Source of the DNA: Gemmatimonadota bacterium
GTDB lineage: Bacteria; Gemmatimonadota; Gemmatimonadetes; Gemmatimonadales; GWC2-71-9
Direction of reading: 5' to 3'
Length of the DNA: 64,000 nucleotides
NCBI GenBank assembly: GCA_040388535.1
Contig: JAZKBR010000002.1
Coordinates: forward strand, 62,001-126,000
How positions within the stretch are numbered: position 1 is the first letter of the stretch; each line of letters begins with the position of its first letter. Below the pieces are notes generated by a model. That model was not told the DNA's origin. It saw only the letters and a program-made list of their open reading frames with translations, and did no database searches. Below are positions 8,398 through 15,804 of this stretch, piece by piece. The translations under genes and the position numbers were made by a program.

Positions 8398-8857
8398 CTC
8401 ACCGAAGACAGGCTAGGGCTGGACCGGTCTTCTGCCACCGTTGTGGCCGGGCAGCGTGAGAAGGCAAGCTGCGAAACAACGGGATGAGGATGCACGGGGG
8501 CTTTCATGATACGGGTTTCTCCCCCACCGGACTGCGACGCCTCGACACGCTCGAGGGGGGAGCAGTCCAGCGACGCCGGGACGCTTGCGGCCCCTGGCGG
8601 CGTAGAAACCATGCGAGGATTGCCAATCGCCCAGAAAGGCCTCGCAACCCAGAGCGGATGTGGTCGTCACGACGGTGACCAAGGACTATCGGCCGAGCCG
8701 CTCCGGCCAACACGACGTGCATTCGGTGCCGCACCAGCCCTTCGAGAAGCAAGAAGGCCTTACAGGGGCCAAACCACATTGGGGTATCCGGGCGCACGCC
8801 CACCGTACAAGCTTCGACCCTCCGCTAGCGGACCACATTTGATGGAGATTGATCGCG
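8398..8857. other. Gene-poor stretch in the recombination module
   Basis: About 460 bases without a credible gene. Open frames here lack good starts and have biased, non-protein-like composition, and I recognise no domain in them. A ribosome-binding site (GGAG, 8844-8847) for the next gene lies at its right end. It may be decayed coding DNA between two related small HTH genes. Confidence 0.4.
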
Positions 8858-9325
8858 ATGTCCAGACGCCAAGATCGAGTGAAGTATCGACCCGTGGAAA
8901 GGGACCAGCTCCTGACCGCCCGCCAGGTCGCTAGCTATTGCCAGATTTCTTTGTGTACCGTGTACAGACCTGAAATCAGATCTCTAGGTGTTCATCTCGG
9001 TCGTCGATCGCTTCGCTGGTCGCTCCGCGCGCTTCGGGCCTACTTGCGGCCAGTCGCGGCCGGCGGGCCGGGGCCAGTAGACCGCCGCGGCTGCAACCAG
9101 CACAGACGTCCACGCACATCGGGCCGCAACGGCCCCCTCGAAATCACCCGGCCATCACTGCCTGCCGCGATGGCAACTCAGGCCGCTCTTGCCCTGGGCG
9201 AGCCTACGGGGCCCCGCATAGAGCCTCATACGGTGTGCGCGCCCTCTAGGAGGCTCAAGAAGCGAAAGGGAGATCGCGCCATGATGCGTGACAAGCGGGA
9301 CCTGGTCCCCGGAAAGGGCCGCTAG
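8858..9325 (+). CDS. Excisionase-like HTH protein with Arg/Pro-rich tail
   Basis: From the ATG at 8858 the first about 66 residues match the HTH_17 pattern: DQLLTARQVASYCQISLCTVY, then a wing with HLGRRSLRWSLRALRAYLR. This would be a complete excisionase-type domain. The following about 90 residues are Arg-, Pro- and Gly-rich with no recognisable fold, which is unusual because family members are normally about 70 residues. A lost stop codon or frameshift near residue 66 would explain the tail. It is the second HTH_17 gene in 700 bases, so the pair may have arisen by duplication or stacked insertions. Confidence 0.55.
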   Translation: MSRRQDRVKYRPVERDQLLTARQVASYCQISLCTVYRPEIRSLGVHLGRRSLRWSLRALRAYLRPVAAGGPGPVDRRGCNQHRRPRTSGRNGPLEITRPSLPAAMATQAALALGEPTGPRIEPHTVCAPSRRLKKRKGDRAMMRDKRDLVPGKGR

Positions 9326-9350
9326 CTAAATCTTCGGGCGGGCGCGCGCG

Positions 9351-9375
9351 CGTTTTTTACTGCGTGTAAGAATTG
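9351..9375 (+). repeat. Dispersed motif copy A (TACTGCGT ... AAGAATT)
   Basis: A GC-rich alternating CG tract, a T run, TACTGCGT, two variable bases and AAGAATT. The same arrangement occurs at 27613-27636 and 44176-44199. Here it lies just beyond the 3' end of the P-type ATPase remnant. Confidence 0.6.
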
Positions 9376-9402
9376 CCTAGAGCCGAACCATGGTTAGCCA
9401 AT

Positions 9403-9560
9403 CTAGGGTGGGAGACCGTGCCGGTACCTCAACAATCGCAGCGCATTGGCAATCACCAGCAACGTACTCCCCTCGCGGCCGACGACATCGAGACCGATTC
9501 CAATGAGCCCGGTACCGGTCGAAAGCATCCACAACTCGAGCGTCGCGATGTCGCGGCCCT
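9403..9560 (-). pseudogene. P1B-type metal ATPase, C-terminal remnant
   Basis: On the minus strand this reads LSTGTGLIGIGLDVVGREGS followed by TLLVIANALRLLRYRHGLPP and a stop at 9403-9405. It matches the end of the intact ATPase encoded at 27634-30063 (LSTSTGLIGIGLAVVGHEGS, then TLLVIANALRLLRYRRGLP). The DNA identity is high, including a 33-base identical run (9443-9475 against 27684-27716). Similarity fades upstream of about 9560 and no start or catalytic core remains. The HEGS histidine is Arg here. It is the stump of a second copy of the ATPase, lost by deletion or recombination. Confidence 0.85.
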
Positions 9561-9729
9561 GCGAAGCCAGCAACCCCTCTGGCGTTCACACGGAATTGGT
9601 TTCCCGAATTTGGTTGCGGAAGATTGATTTCAACGCGAAAATACTGAGCGGGGATCGCTTCGTTGGTCGTGAAGCTTCTCTAGGAGGTTTCAAACCCTTG
9701 AGTAGGGTTAATCCGCCGAATCGAAGGCC
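9561..9729. other. Non-coding stretch between ATPase remnant and next gene
   Basis: No gene is visible. The sequence contains CTAGGAGGTT at about 9681-9690, a strong ribosome-binding-like motif too far from the next start, so a short decayed open frame may have existed. Together with 9326-9402 it forms a degraded junction. Confidence 0.4.
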
Positions 9730-10038
9730 ATGGACGACGGAGCAAGCGAAATGCAGCCAACCTGGACGTGGACTGAGACGATCCTGGCCGTGATGGCGGA
9801 GCGTCCAGCACACTACTGGACCCTCACCGAATTGTGCGACGAAATCGCCCCGCTCCCCATTGTTGTACGGTTCCACAGGGAGCACTGGGGCGCTCGACCG
9901 GACTACCGTCATCGAGTGCGAACCTATCTCCTGCGACTGAAAGCTCGAGGTCGGATCGAGAGGGTGGCTCGGGCGACGTACGTTCTGGCGGCGAGGCCTG
10001 CCTCATCAGCAATCGTTGAGCCGTCCGGAACAGGCTGA
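9730..10038 (+). CDS. Hypothetical protein, possible winged helix
   Basis: This 102-residue protein has a helix-rich N-terminal half (TETILAVMAERPAHYWTLTELCDEIA) and a second helix plus wing-like strand (YLLRLKARGRIERVARATYVL). That resembles a winged-helix DNA-binding fold. An internal ATG at 9751 is an alternative start. I do not recognise the family. It is isolated between the decayed ATPase junction and the convergent copper operon. Confidence 0.5.
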   Translation: MDDGASEMQPTWTWTETILAVMAERPAHYWTLTELCDEIAPLPIVVRFHREHWGARPDYRHRVRTYLLRLKARGRIERVARATYVLAARPASSAIVEPSGTG

Positions 10039-10084
10039 CGCATACCTGCTGCGGCCTGCCCCGACCGGCTTTCAGGCCGTCAAC

Positions 10085-10426
10085 TCAGGCCATGGCTCCG
10101 CAGGCCTGCGCACATGCTCGGCATACTTCCGCGCACCGTTGCATGGTTGCATCATCGCCGAATGCTTCACACGAGTCGGCGCACTTGTTACAACGCTCGG
10201 CGCACTCACGGCAGACGGCTTCGACTGACGGCGACATCTCCTGCATTGCCGTCGTGCACTTCGCGCAGCTCTCGACACAATCCTTCAACGATTGGATGTG
10301 ATCTGCCTCGGCGTGAGCACCGCCTTTGTCCAGGCAATATTTGAGAGTGCTTTCGCAGGTATCGTGGCACAGCTGACACGCTTCGATGCATTCCTGCATC
10401 GTTCCGTGATCCTGATGGGTCGTCAT
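10085..10426 (-). CDS. Cys-rich four-helix copper-storage protein (Csp/DUF326-like)
   Basis: This 113-residue cytosolic protein (no signal peptide) carries 17 cysteines spaced as CxxxC/CxxC along four predicted helices, for example ECIEACQLCHDTC, DCVESCAKC, VCRECAERCNKCADSC and RCAEVCRACAQAC. This is the pattern of Csp copper-storage proteins and DUF326, in which the helix bundle lumen is lined with Cys thiolates that bind many Cu(I) ions. The start follows GGAGATGA. It is the last gene of a leftward copper operon and should buffer cytosolic Cu(I). Confidence 0.85.
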   Translation of the reverse strand: MTTHQDHGTMQECIEACQLCHDTCESTLKYCLDKGGAHAEADHIQSLKDCVESCAKCTTAMQEMSPSVEAVCRECAERCNKCADSCEAFGDDATMQRCAEVCRACAQACGAMA

Positions 10427-10518
10427 ACTTCATCTCCACAGCAGGGGCAGTGAGGGAGCCGGTACGCCTGCCGCCCCTGCCTTGATTCAAGGCTGGCGCA
10501 CCGGTAGAGCAGTCAGTG

Positions 10519-11151
10519 TCAGGGGGTTGCCTTGCTCGTGAACTCGGCGATCTCACGCGTCTGGTCGCGCTTCATCTGCTCCGCCATCGCCTTGAGGTCA
10601 GGTCGCGTCGCCTTTGGCAGGTACGCATCGATCAGCGTGAGTGCTTCGCGATGGTGCTGAATGACGAGGCGATAAAAGGTTGAGGCGTACGCGCTCCCGG
10701 ACTTCGTGAGCAGCGTGTCGAGCATCGCGCCGTGAGCCCGGACCACCTTGGGTTCATAGGGATCCTTGTAATCCTTGTCGAGCATGGTGACCATCTTCTT
10801 GAGCTCCTCATCTTGCTGGGCATCCATTTTACCCGCGTCATTGCGGGACGCGGCGGTCCCCCGCCCTTCCTCCATCGTCTCGTGAGCCATCGCAATGAGG
10901 CCCTTGTGATGGTCGCTCATCATCCGAAGGAAATCGTGATTGGCGTCGCCAGTCATCGCCATTCCTTCCATCGCTCCGCCCGTCATGGCGGAGGCTGGAG
11001 CGACGGTGCCGGGGGCTGCCCCGGTCGCCGTGCTATCGACCGCTTTGCGTTCGACTTTGCTGCCACAGGCAGCGATCAACAGGAGGAGGGTAAGCTGGGC
11101 ATTACGTCGCACAGCGGTATTTCGGGAAGCTCGCGAGGTGATGCGATTCAT
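10519..11151 (-). CDS. DUF305 lipoprotein
   Basis: The start was set at the ATG at 11151, which gives a lipoprotein signal with lipobox LIAAC (Cys29); the frame is open further upstream but that part is antisense-like sequence overlapping copC-D. The 210-residue product has the two DUF305 helical units marked by HH pairs: NHDFLRMMSDHHKGLIAMA and YRLVIQHHREALTLIDAYL. A Met-rich linker (GGAMEGMAMTGD) precedes them. DUF305 proteins often accompany copper genes and their His/Met content suggests metal binding, but no enzymatic role is established. It is periplasmic, lies 49 bases after the CopC-CopD gene and is probably co-expressed. Confidence 0.82.
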   Translation of the reverse strand: MNRITSRASRNTAVRRNAQLTLLLLIAACGSKVERKAVDSTATGAAPGTVAPASAMTGGAMEGMAMTGDANHDFLRMMSDHHKGLIAMAHETMEEGRGTAASRNDAGKMDAQQDEELKKMVTMLDKDYKDPYEPKVVRAHGAMLDTLLTKSGSAYASTFYRLVIQHHREALTLIDAYLPKATRPDLKAMAEQMKRDQTREIAEFTSKATP

Positions 11152-11200
11152 TGGTCGTCGTCCGTTGGGTGGGAGCGCGCTGGCAGGGGAGGAACTGCCG

Positions 11201-12619
11201 TCATGGACCGCCCGCGGCGAGCGGAGTCGGCAGGGAGACGAGGACGGCCGTGACGAAAAGCACAAGGATGGCGATGAGCGCCTCCACACTGGCTGATCGA
11301 ACCACCCGGGCTGCTCCGACTCGGTCTCCGAGCGCGGGAAGGACGCGTCGCCAGTTGTAGGCACCCGTAGCGACGACCAACGAGAGAATCGTCAGCTTGA
11401 GTAACAGCACGCGCCCGAAGGCCGTCGTCAAGAGTTCCGAAAGGTGTCCGATATGAATCCACGCCGAGGCGACCCCGGTAAGCCCCGCAAGTGCAGCACA
11501 GGTAAGCGCGACCGGAGAGTACGCGGTGACCAGTTCAGCTGCCAAAGTGCCATGATCCTCTGTCGACCCCACTGCCGCTGTTATGGAGACGATCAGCATC
11601 ACAGCAAGGGTTCCCAACCATCCGGCAGCGCCGAGGATATGCAGACCATCGGAGAGGACAGCAAGCGGGACCAGTCGTTCGGCAGCAATGGCGTGTCCCG
11701 AGAATGCGGGAGTGAAGGCGAGGAATAACGTCACGACGCGCACCGGCATCCAATGCGACGTCGCGCGGGCCCGACGGAACAAGACTACGGCAGCGAGTGT
11801 GAGCGCCAGCTGCGCCAACCAGCTCCACCCCCACATCGTGTGCGCGATCATCCCGCCAACTATCTCGGCCTGGAACGCCTGTCCCGGCGCGTGCATTGCC
11901 ACCGACTGGGCGACCAGCCGAAGAGGTAGCGTCACGAGGAGCAGAAGAGCGGCGATCTGCCCGACGGCGGCGCTCAACACCGTCAACTCCCCGCGGGGTG
12001 GCATCCCGAGGGCTGTCCAGCGCCGCGCAACGCGCCCGAGGACGGCCGCTTGAAAGACCGCGGCACCAACGATGCCAACGAGGGCCAGGTACATCAACCA
12101 TCGCACTCCGACGAAAAGCGGATCCGAGGCGTCAAACGCCGGCCAAACCGATTCAGCCAGATGGTGACCCTCGTGCGCCACTGCTTCGGCCGCAGGCACA
12201 ACTACGGCAGCGGCCTCCCCGCCCGCCCGCACGCGCCTGCCCACCACGAAGCGGTATTCACCCCTGACAACGTGGGCGTCATCACCTGCCACCTGCCAGC
12301 GCACGAGATACTCACCAGTCCCGAGAGCACGCGGGAGCGTAGCCACGATGGTGCCGAGCGAGTCCGGGACTACGACGAGCGGACCCAATGCCGCCATGGT
12401 GCCATCGGGAGCTACCAGCTCGAGGCGGGAGAAGCGCAGCTCGATTGCTTCGCTGAAGGTGAGCCGCAGTTGCAGTGGTGAAGCGACTAAGGAGTCGGCA
12501 GCCGCAGGTGTCGACCGACGGAGGAAGGGGTGGGCGCGCGCGATCGATGGCTGGGTCAGCAGCAGCAGTGCCGCGCCCAACGTGGCGAGGGGAAAAACTC
12601 GAGCTGCATTCCCTTTCAC
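11201..12619 (-). CDS. CopC-CopD fusion, copper resistance/import protein
   Basis: This 472-residue protein joins a periplasmic CopC domain to an eight-helix CopD membrane domain. After the signal peptide (cut after ARA, residue 29) the mature chain begins with His30. Together with Asp114 and His116 in DDAHVV, this forms the histidine-brace Cu(II) site of CopC. CopD segments follow from about residue 160. In YcnJ/CopCD systems this pair takes copper across the inner membrane. The GTG start overlaps the upstream stop as GTGA (4 bases), showing tight translational coupling to the Met-rich secreted protein. Confidence 0.9.
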   Translation of the reverse strand: MKGNAARVFPLATLGAALLLLTQPSIARAHPFLRRSTPAAADSLVASPLQLRLTFSEAIELRFSRLELVAPDGTMAALGPLVVVPDSLGTIVATLPRALGTGEYLVRWQVAGDDAHVVRGEYRFVVGRRVRAGGEAAAVVVPAAEAVAHEGHHLAESVWPAFDASDPLFVGVRWLMYLALVGIVGAAVFQAAVLGRVARRWTALGMPPRGELTVLSAAVGQIAALLLLVTLPLRLVAQSVAMHAPGQAFQAEIVGGMIAHTMWGWSWLAQLALTLAAVVLFRRARATSHWMPVRVVTLFLAFTPAFSGHAIAAERLVPLAVLSDGLHILGAAGWLGTLAVMLIVSITAAVGSTEDHGTLAAELVTAYSPVALTCAALAGLTGVASAWIHIGHLSELLTTAFGRVLLLKLTILSLVVATGAYNWRRVLPALGDRVGAARVVRSASVEALIAILVLFVTAVLVSLPTPLAAGGP

Positions 12620-14034
12620 GGGTGCTTCATCCCCGGCATTGGTGGTATCGGTTTCGTGACGGTCGTGTCGGGTCGCACGCGAGGTTTCGGTACCGCACTC
12701 TGTCGGGGTGTCACCGAAGGTGGAGTGGTTGGCGCGGGGAGTGCGGCCCTCAGCCGCCGCAGCATCGCATCGGACTGCAGCCGGCGACTGATGACGGGAT
12801 CGCGCAACATCGCCTCGAGCAGCTGTCGTCGCGCGGCATCAACATTCGGCATCGTCATCCCCGGCATGGATGGCGCAGCCGGGGTAGAGTCGCGGCTTAC
12901 CGGACGAATCTGCGGAGGTGGCGGGGTTGCCATCCCAGGCATCCCCCGCATCGAGGAGTCCCTAGATGACGCGGCACCGTGCTGCATCCCGGCCATCCCT
13001 TCCACCGGCTCGCTCGACGAGGGACGCAAGAGCAGCCCCGTCGCGGGACCGCCCATCGCCCCGACTCCCCCCATCATCGACCCCATTTCATGCCACTCCT
13101 TCATGGTCATCACGTTGCGTGTGGTATCACGGAACTCTGCCAGCGCCTCGTAGATCACCTTCCGCTTGTCTGCGCGAGGGACCACATCCGCCGCGAGGAT
13201 GTCGGAGATGATGTCGTGCATCATGTGCAGGTTGTCGAAAATCACTGCGGCGCGCGGATGCGCCGCACTGAATCGCGGCGCGATCGCAGAAGCCATCGGC
13301 ATCGTCTTGGGCAAGTTGACGGGTGCGTCCTTGAGCATCGACCAGAATCGTGCCAGCGTCGCCTGCACCCCGGCTTTTCGTTCTGCACGCGTCGCACCGA
13401 TGATCAGCGGTTCGTACAGCCCCACCTGCAGCCAGTGGTACGACCAGATGAGACCATTGAACTTTGGGTACCCTTTGCGAAAGACCTGGCTGTAATACTG
13501 CTCGTCCATCAACGCCATCGACTTCGGCACCGGGCGGAAAGCGTAATCCGACCGCGTCAGGTAATAGTCGGTGAGCCGTTCGATCAAGACATCTCGCTCC
13601 GCAGGCGAGAGTCGCTCATCGGAATACGCGTCATAGATCTGCCGGTGGAGCAGGTGCGCCCAGTCGAACATCTGCTTCGCCTGCCAGACCAGCTTGGAGT
13701 ATGTTGGTTCCACAGCCTCCTCGACGATGGCGAATCGCGGCGGACGAATGAGGAGATCTTTGGTGAGGAAGTCGAATTGCCGACCCTCCAGTTCCGAATG
13801 CAGGTTGCCCGGCTTGGTGAGCAGCTTCTCGTAGAGCACCGCATGCCCATAGTCGAACGCATTGAAGAGCCGGGCCGCCTCGGGATACGTGCTCAGGAAT
13901 TGCCAATTGAACGAACCGGGAAAGTAGAACTGTTCATTGCGCTGATCCTGTGCGCCAACCGTGATGGCCAGGAGGGCCACCCCGATGGTCCCGCACGCAG
14001 TGCGCCTGATTGCGCGATGAATCTTCGTGGGCAC
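12616..14034 (-). CDS. Secreted Met-rich protein of unknown family in copper operon
   Basis: A GTG start at 14034 was chosen because AGGAGG lies 8 bases upstream; a GTG at 14043 would overlap that site. The 472-residue product has a signal peptide (TIGVALLAITVGAQ) and a long helical body rich in Trp, Tyr and His up to about residue 300. The C-terminal about 170 residues are low-complexity with repeated Met motifs: MAGMQHG, MRGMPGM, MPGMTMP and a final MPGMKHP. Met clusters of this kind bind Cu(I) in periplasmic proteins. I do not recognise the body as a known family. It lies between an outer-membrane barrel and CopC-CopD, so a periplasmic copper carrier or sensor is plausible. Confidence 0.7.
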   Translation of the reverse strand: MPTKIHRAIRRTACGTIGVALLAITVGAQDQRNEQFYFPGSFNWQFLSTYPEAARLFNAFDYGHAVLYEKLLTKPGNLHSELEGRQFDFLTKDLLIRPPRFAIVEEAVEPTYSKLVWQAKQMFDWAHLLHRQIYDAYSDERLSPAERDVLIERLTDYYLTRSDYAFRPVPKSMALMDEQYYSQVFRKGYPKFNGLIWSYHWLQVGLYEPLIIGATRAERKAGVQATLARFWSMLKDAPVNLPKTMPMASAIAPRFSAAHPRAAVIFDNLHMMHDIISDILAADVVPRADKRKVIYEALAEFRDTTRNVMTMKEWHEMGSMMGGVGAMGGPATGLLLRPSSSEPVEGMAGMQHGAASSRDSSMRGMPGMATPPPPQIRPVSRDSTPAAPSMPGMTMPNVDAARRQLLEAMLRDPVISRRLQSDAMLRRLRAALPAPTTPPSVTPRQSAVPKPRVRPDTTVTKPIPPMPGMKHP

Positions 14035-14056
14035 GACATCCACCTCCTGTAATGTC

Positions 14057-14944
14057 TCAGCGGCCCCGAGGCATCAGCCCCGGAATTGCGAAGGCGTGCG
14101 ACAACCCGACAGTGAGGGCGACGTCCGGGCCGAGGTCGGAGCGGAGGCGTCGTGCAATGCCTGCGTCGAACACCGTGGTCGCGTGCCACTGGTAGCGCAG
14201 GCCAAATCCGGCGTTGACCTCAGTTGGGACTCCCTCGGTCGTACGGCGCGCTGTGATTTCTCCGATGAACATCAGGCTCTGCCGAAAAAACGTCCTGTCG
14301 ATCGCTGCGCCGTAGCTCCATCGACTCAGTGGATCGACCGGCCGGAGGCTGGCTTCCGATCCGAGCCCTCGCGCGACATTCAAATGCAAGCGTGTCGCAC
14401 CCCAGCTCCTGGTGGCGATGGCTTTCACAGCGACCCGGGTGCCGTGGCCCCCTAGCGGCCCGACCCCGAATGACACATCGGCCCGCAAGGCCAAGGCAGG
14501 TACCCGTGCTCGCTCGGTGTTGAAATTGTAAAACCCGAAGAGTGAAACACCGGCCAGACCGGATCGCGACCCTGCGGCGGGCTCGGCGACGCTGGAGCCG
14601 TCGGTGAGCGTCGCGAACGGGAGCTTCAGGCCGATCTGTCCATTCTGAATCAGGCCGTACGCCAATTCGGGTACCGTGAGGTGGAGTCGGCTACCACCCA
14701 CCATTCGCTCGAAGCGATACGGCATCAACAGCTCGAACGCATAGCGCTCGACCGGATAGGCATCTTCAGTGACAGTTGGGCGGTCGTCATCGAGGTTCCG
14801 GTAGTCGATCTGGGCCGTCGCCGGACGAGCGATGGTCACAAGTAGCAGCAGACCACCGAGCCCCACGGATGGCAACCAACGTCGCGATGCTCCCTGCCTC
14901 AAGCCCTTACCTGCTGCCGCAACCTCATTCGCGGTGCGTAACAT
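14057..14944 (-). CDS. Outer-membrane beta-barrel protein, first gene of copper operon
   Basis: The 295-residue protein has an N-terminal signal anchor ending at ARPATAQ (about residue 45) and then alternating strands ending in an aromatic/hydrophobic terminal strand, with many Gly, Arg and aromatic residues. This is the look of the MetA-like/transporter-type barrels annotated as putative outer-membrane proteins. It starts the leftward operon with the Met-rich protein, CopC-CopD, DUF305 and Csp genes, 23 bases from the next start. A role as a copper-related porin or exporter is inference from position. The ATG at 14944 has only a weak ribosome-binding site. Confidence 0.65.
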   Translation of the reverse strand: MLRTANEVAAAGKGLRQGASRRWLPSVGLGGLLLLVTIARPATAQIDYRNLDDDRPTVTEDAYPVERYAFELLMPYRFERMVGGSRLHLTVPELAYGLIQNGQIGLKLPFATLTDGSSVAEPAAGSRSGLAGVSLFGFYNFNTERARVPALALRADVSFGVGPLGGHGTRVAVKAIATRSWGATRLHLNVARGLGSEASLRPVDPLSRWSYGAAIDRTFFRQSLMFIGEITARRTTEGVPTEVNAGFGLRYQWHATTVFDAGIARRLRSDLGPDVALTVGLSHAFAIPGLMPRGR

Positions 14945-15125
14945 CGTGCTCTGCCCCTGATACAGTGGTCCGGCCGGAGCGACGCTCCATCCCTCAGGTT
15001 ACCCGGCCAAAGGTTATGGCAGCATCAAGCACAGATTAAGGTTTCGTGGAATTGTCGGAGGGGGCGGCGTAGCATCGGCCCGGTTACCATTTGATCAAGC
15101 CAATTCATCAGACTTCGGGGCAGGT
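14945..15125. promoter_or_regulatory. Divergent control region of copper operon and two-component system
   Basis: These 181 bases separate the leftward copper operon from the rightward response regulator-kinase pair, so they should hold both promoters and the regulator's binding sites. A relatively AT-rich segment lies at 15024-15052. I could not identify a clear direct repeat that would mark an OmpR-family box. Confidence 0.5.
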
Positions 15126-15803
15126 ATGCGCATTCTAGTCGTCGAGGATGACCCGAAAACAGCCAGATTCCTCAAGCAAGGACTGGAGGAGGAGGGCCAC
15201 GCGGTAGACGTCGCGGTCGACGGCGAGGAGGGATCGTTTCTGGGTCACCTCAACCCTTACGACCTGATTCTCCTGGACATCCAGCTCCCCAAGCGGAACG
15301 GATTGCAGCTCTCCAGCGAGTTGCGGCGTGAAGGGATCAGCACACCGATTCTCATGCTTACGGGGCGCGACTCGACTCCCGATGTGATCCGCGGCCTCAA
15401 CGCCGGTGCCGACGACTACCTCACGAAGCCGTTCGACTTCGACGAACTGTTGGCGCGAGTAAACGCCCTCACTCGACGGCAGACTGGACCGGTGAGCGGT
15501 GTGCTCCGCTTCGGCGATCTCGAGCTCGATCGCCTCCAGCGGCGAGTGCGTACGGGCGGCCGCGCGATCGACTTGTCCCCTCGAGAGTTTCGACTCCTGG
15601 AGTATTTCATGCTGTTCCCAGAGCAGGTGGTGACGCGGGTGCAGTTGCTCGAAAAGGTCTGGGATATGTCGTTTGACCCCGAGACAAACGTGATCGACGC
15701 GCACGTCTCGAACCTCCGCAAGAAGCTCGAGCAGCACGGTAACCCGCGAGTCATCGAGACCGTTCGCGGCGCTGGCTACGCCCTGCGACACGGCAGACAG
15801 TAG
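15126..15803 (+). CDS. OmpR/CusR-type response regulator
   Basis: The 225-residue protein has a receiver domain (1-118) with acidic pocket EDD (7-9), phosphoacceptor Asp51 in LLDIQLP, Thr79 and Lys101 in LTKPF, followed by an OmpR-type winged-helix domain (about 128-223). The gene is one base before a histidine kinase, so the two form a two-component system. Its divergent position to the copper operon points to control of that operon, as with CusR/CopR regulators, although the metal sensed cannot be read from the regulator. Confidence 0.93.
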   Translation: MRILVVEDDPKTARFLKQGLEEEGHAVDVAVDGEEGSFLGHLNPYDLILLDIQLPKRNGLQLSSELRREGISTPILMLTGRDSTPDVIRGLNAGADDYLTKPFDFDELLARVNALTRRQTGPVSGVLRFGDLELDRLQRRVRTGGRAIDLSPREFRLLEYFMLFPEQVVTRVQLLEKVWDMSFDPETNVIDAHVSNLRKKLEQHGNPRVIETVRGAGYALRHGRQ

Positions 15804-15804
15804 A

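Noticed and set aside
8506-8934. Gene of 142 codons between the HTH genes
   Set aside because: It lacks a ribosome-binding site, overlaps the start of the better-supported HTH_17 gene and has no recognisable fold.
9351-9375. Chromosomal dif site
   Set aside because: The half-sites do not form the XerC/XerD inverted arrangement, and three copies in one island are not compatible with dif.
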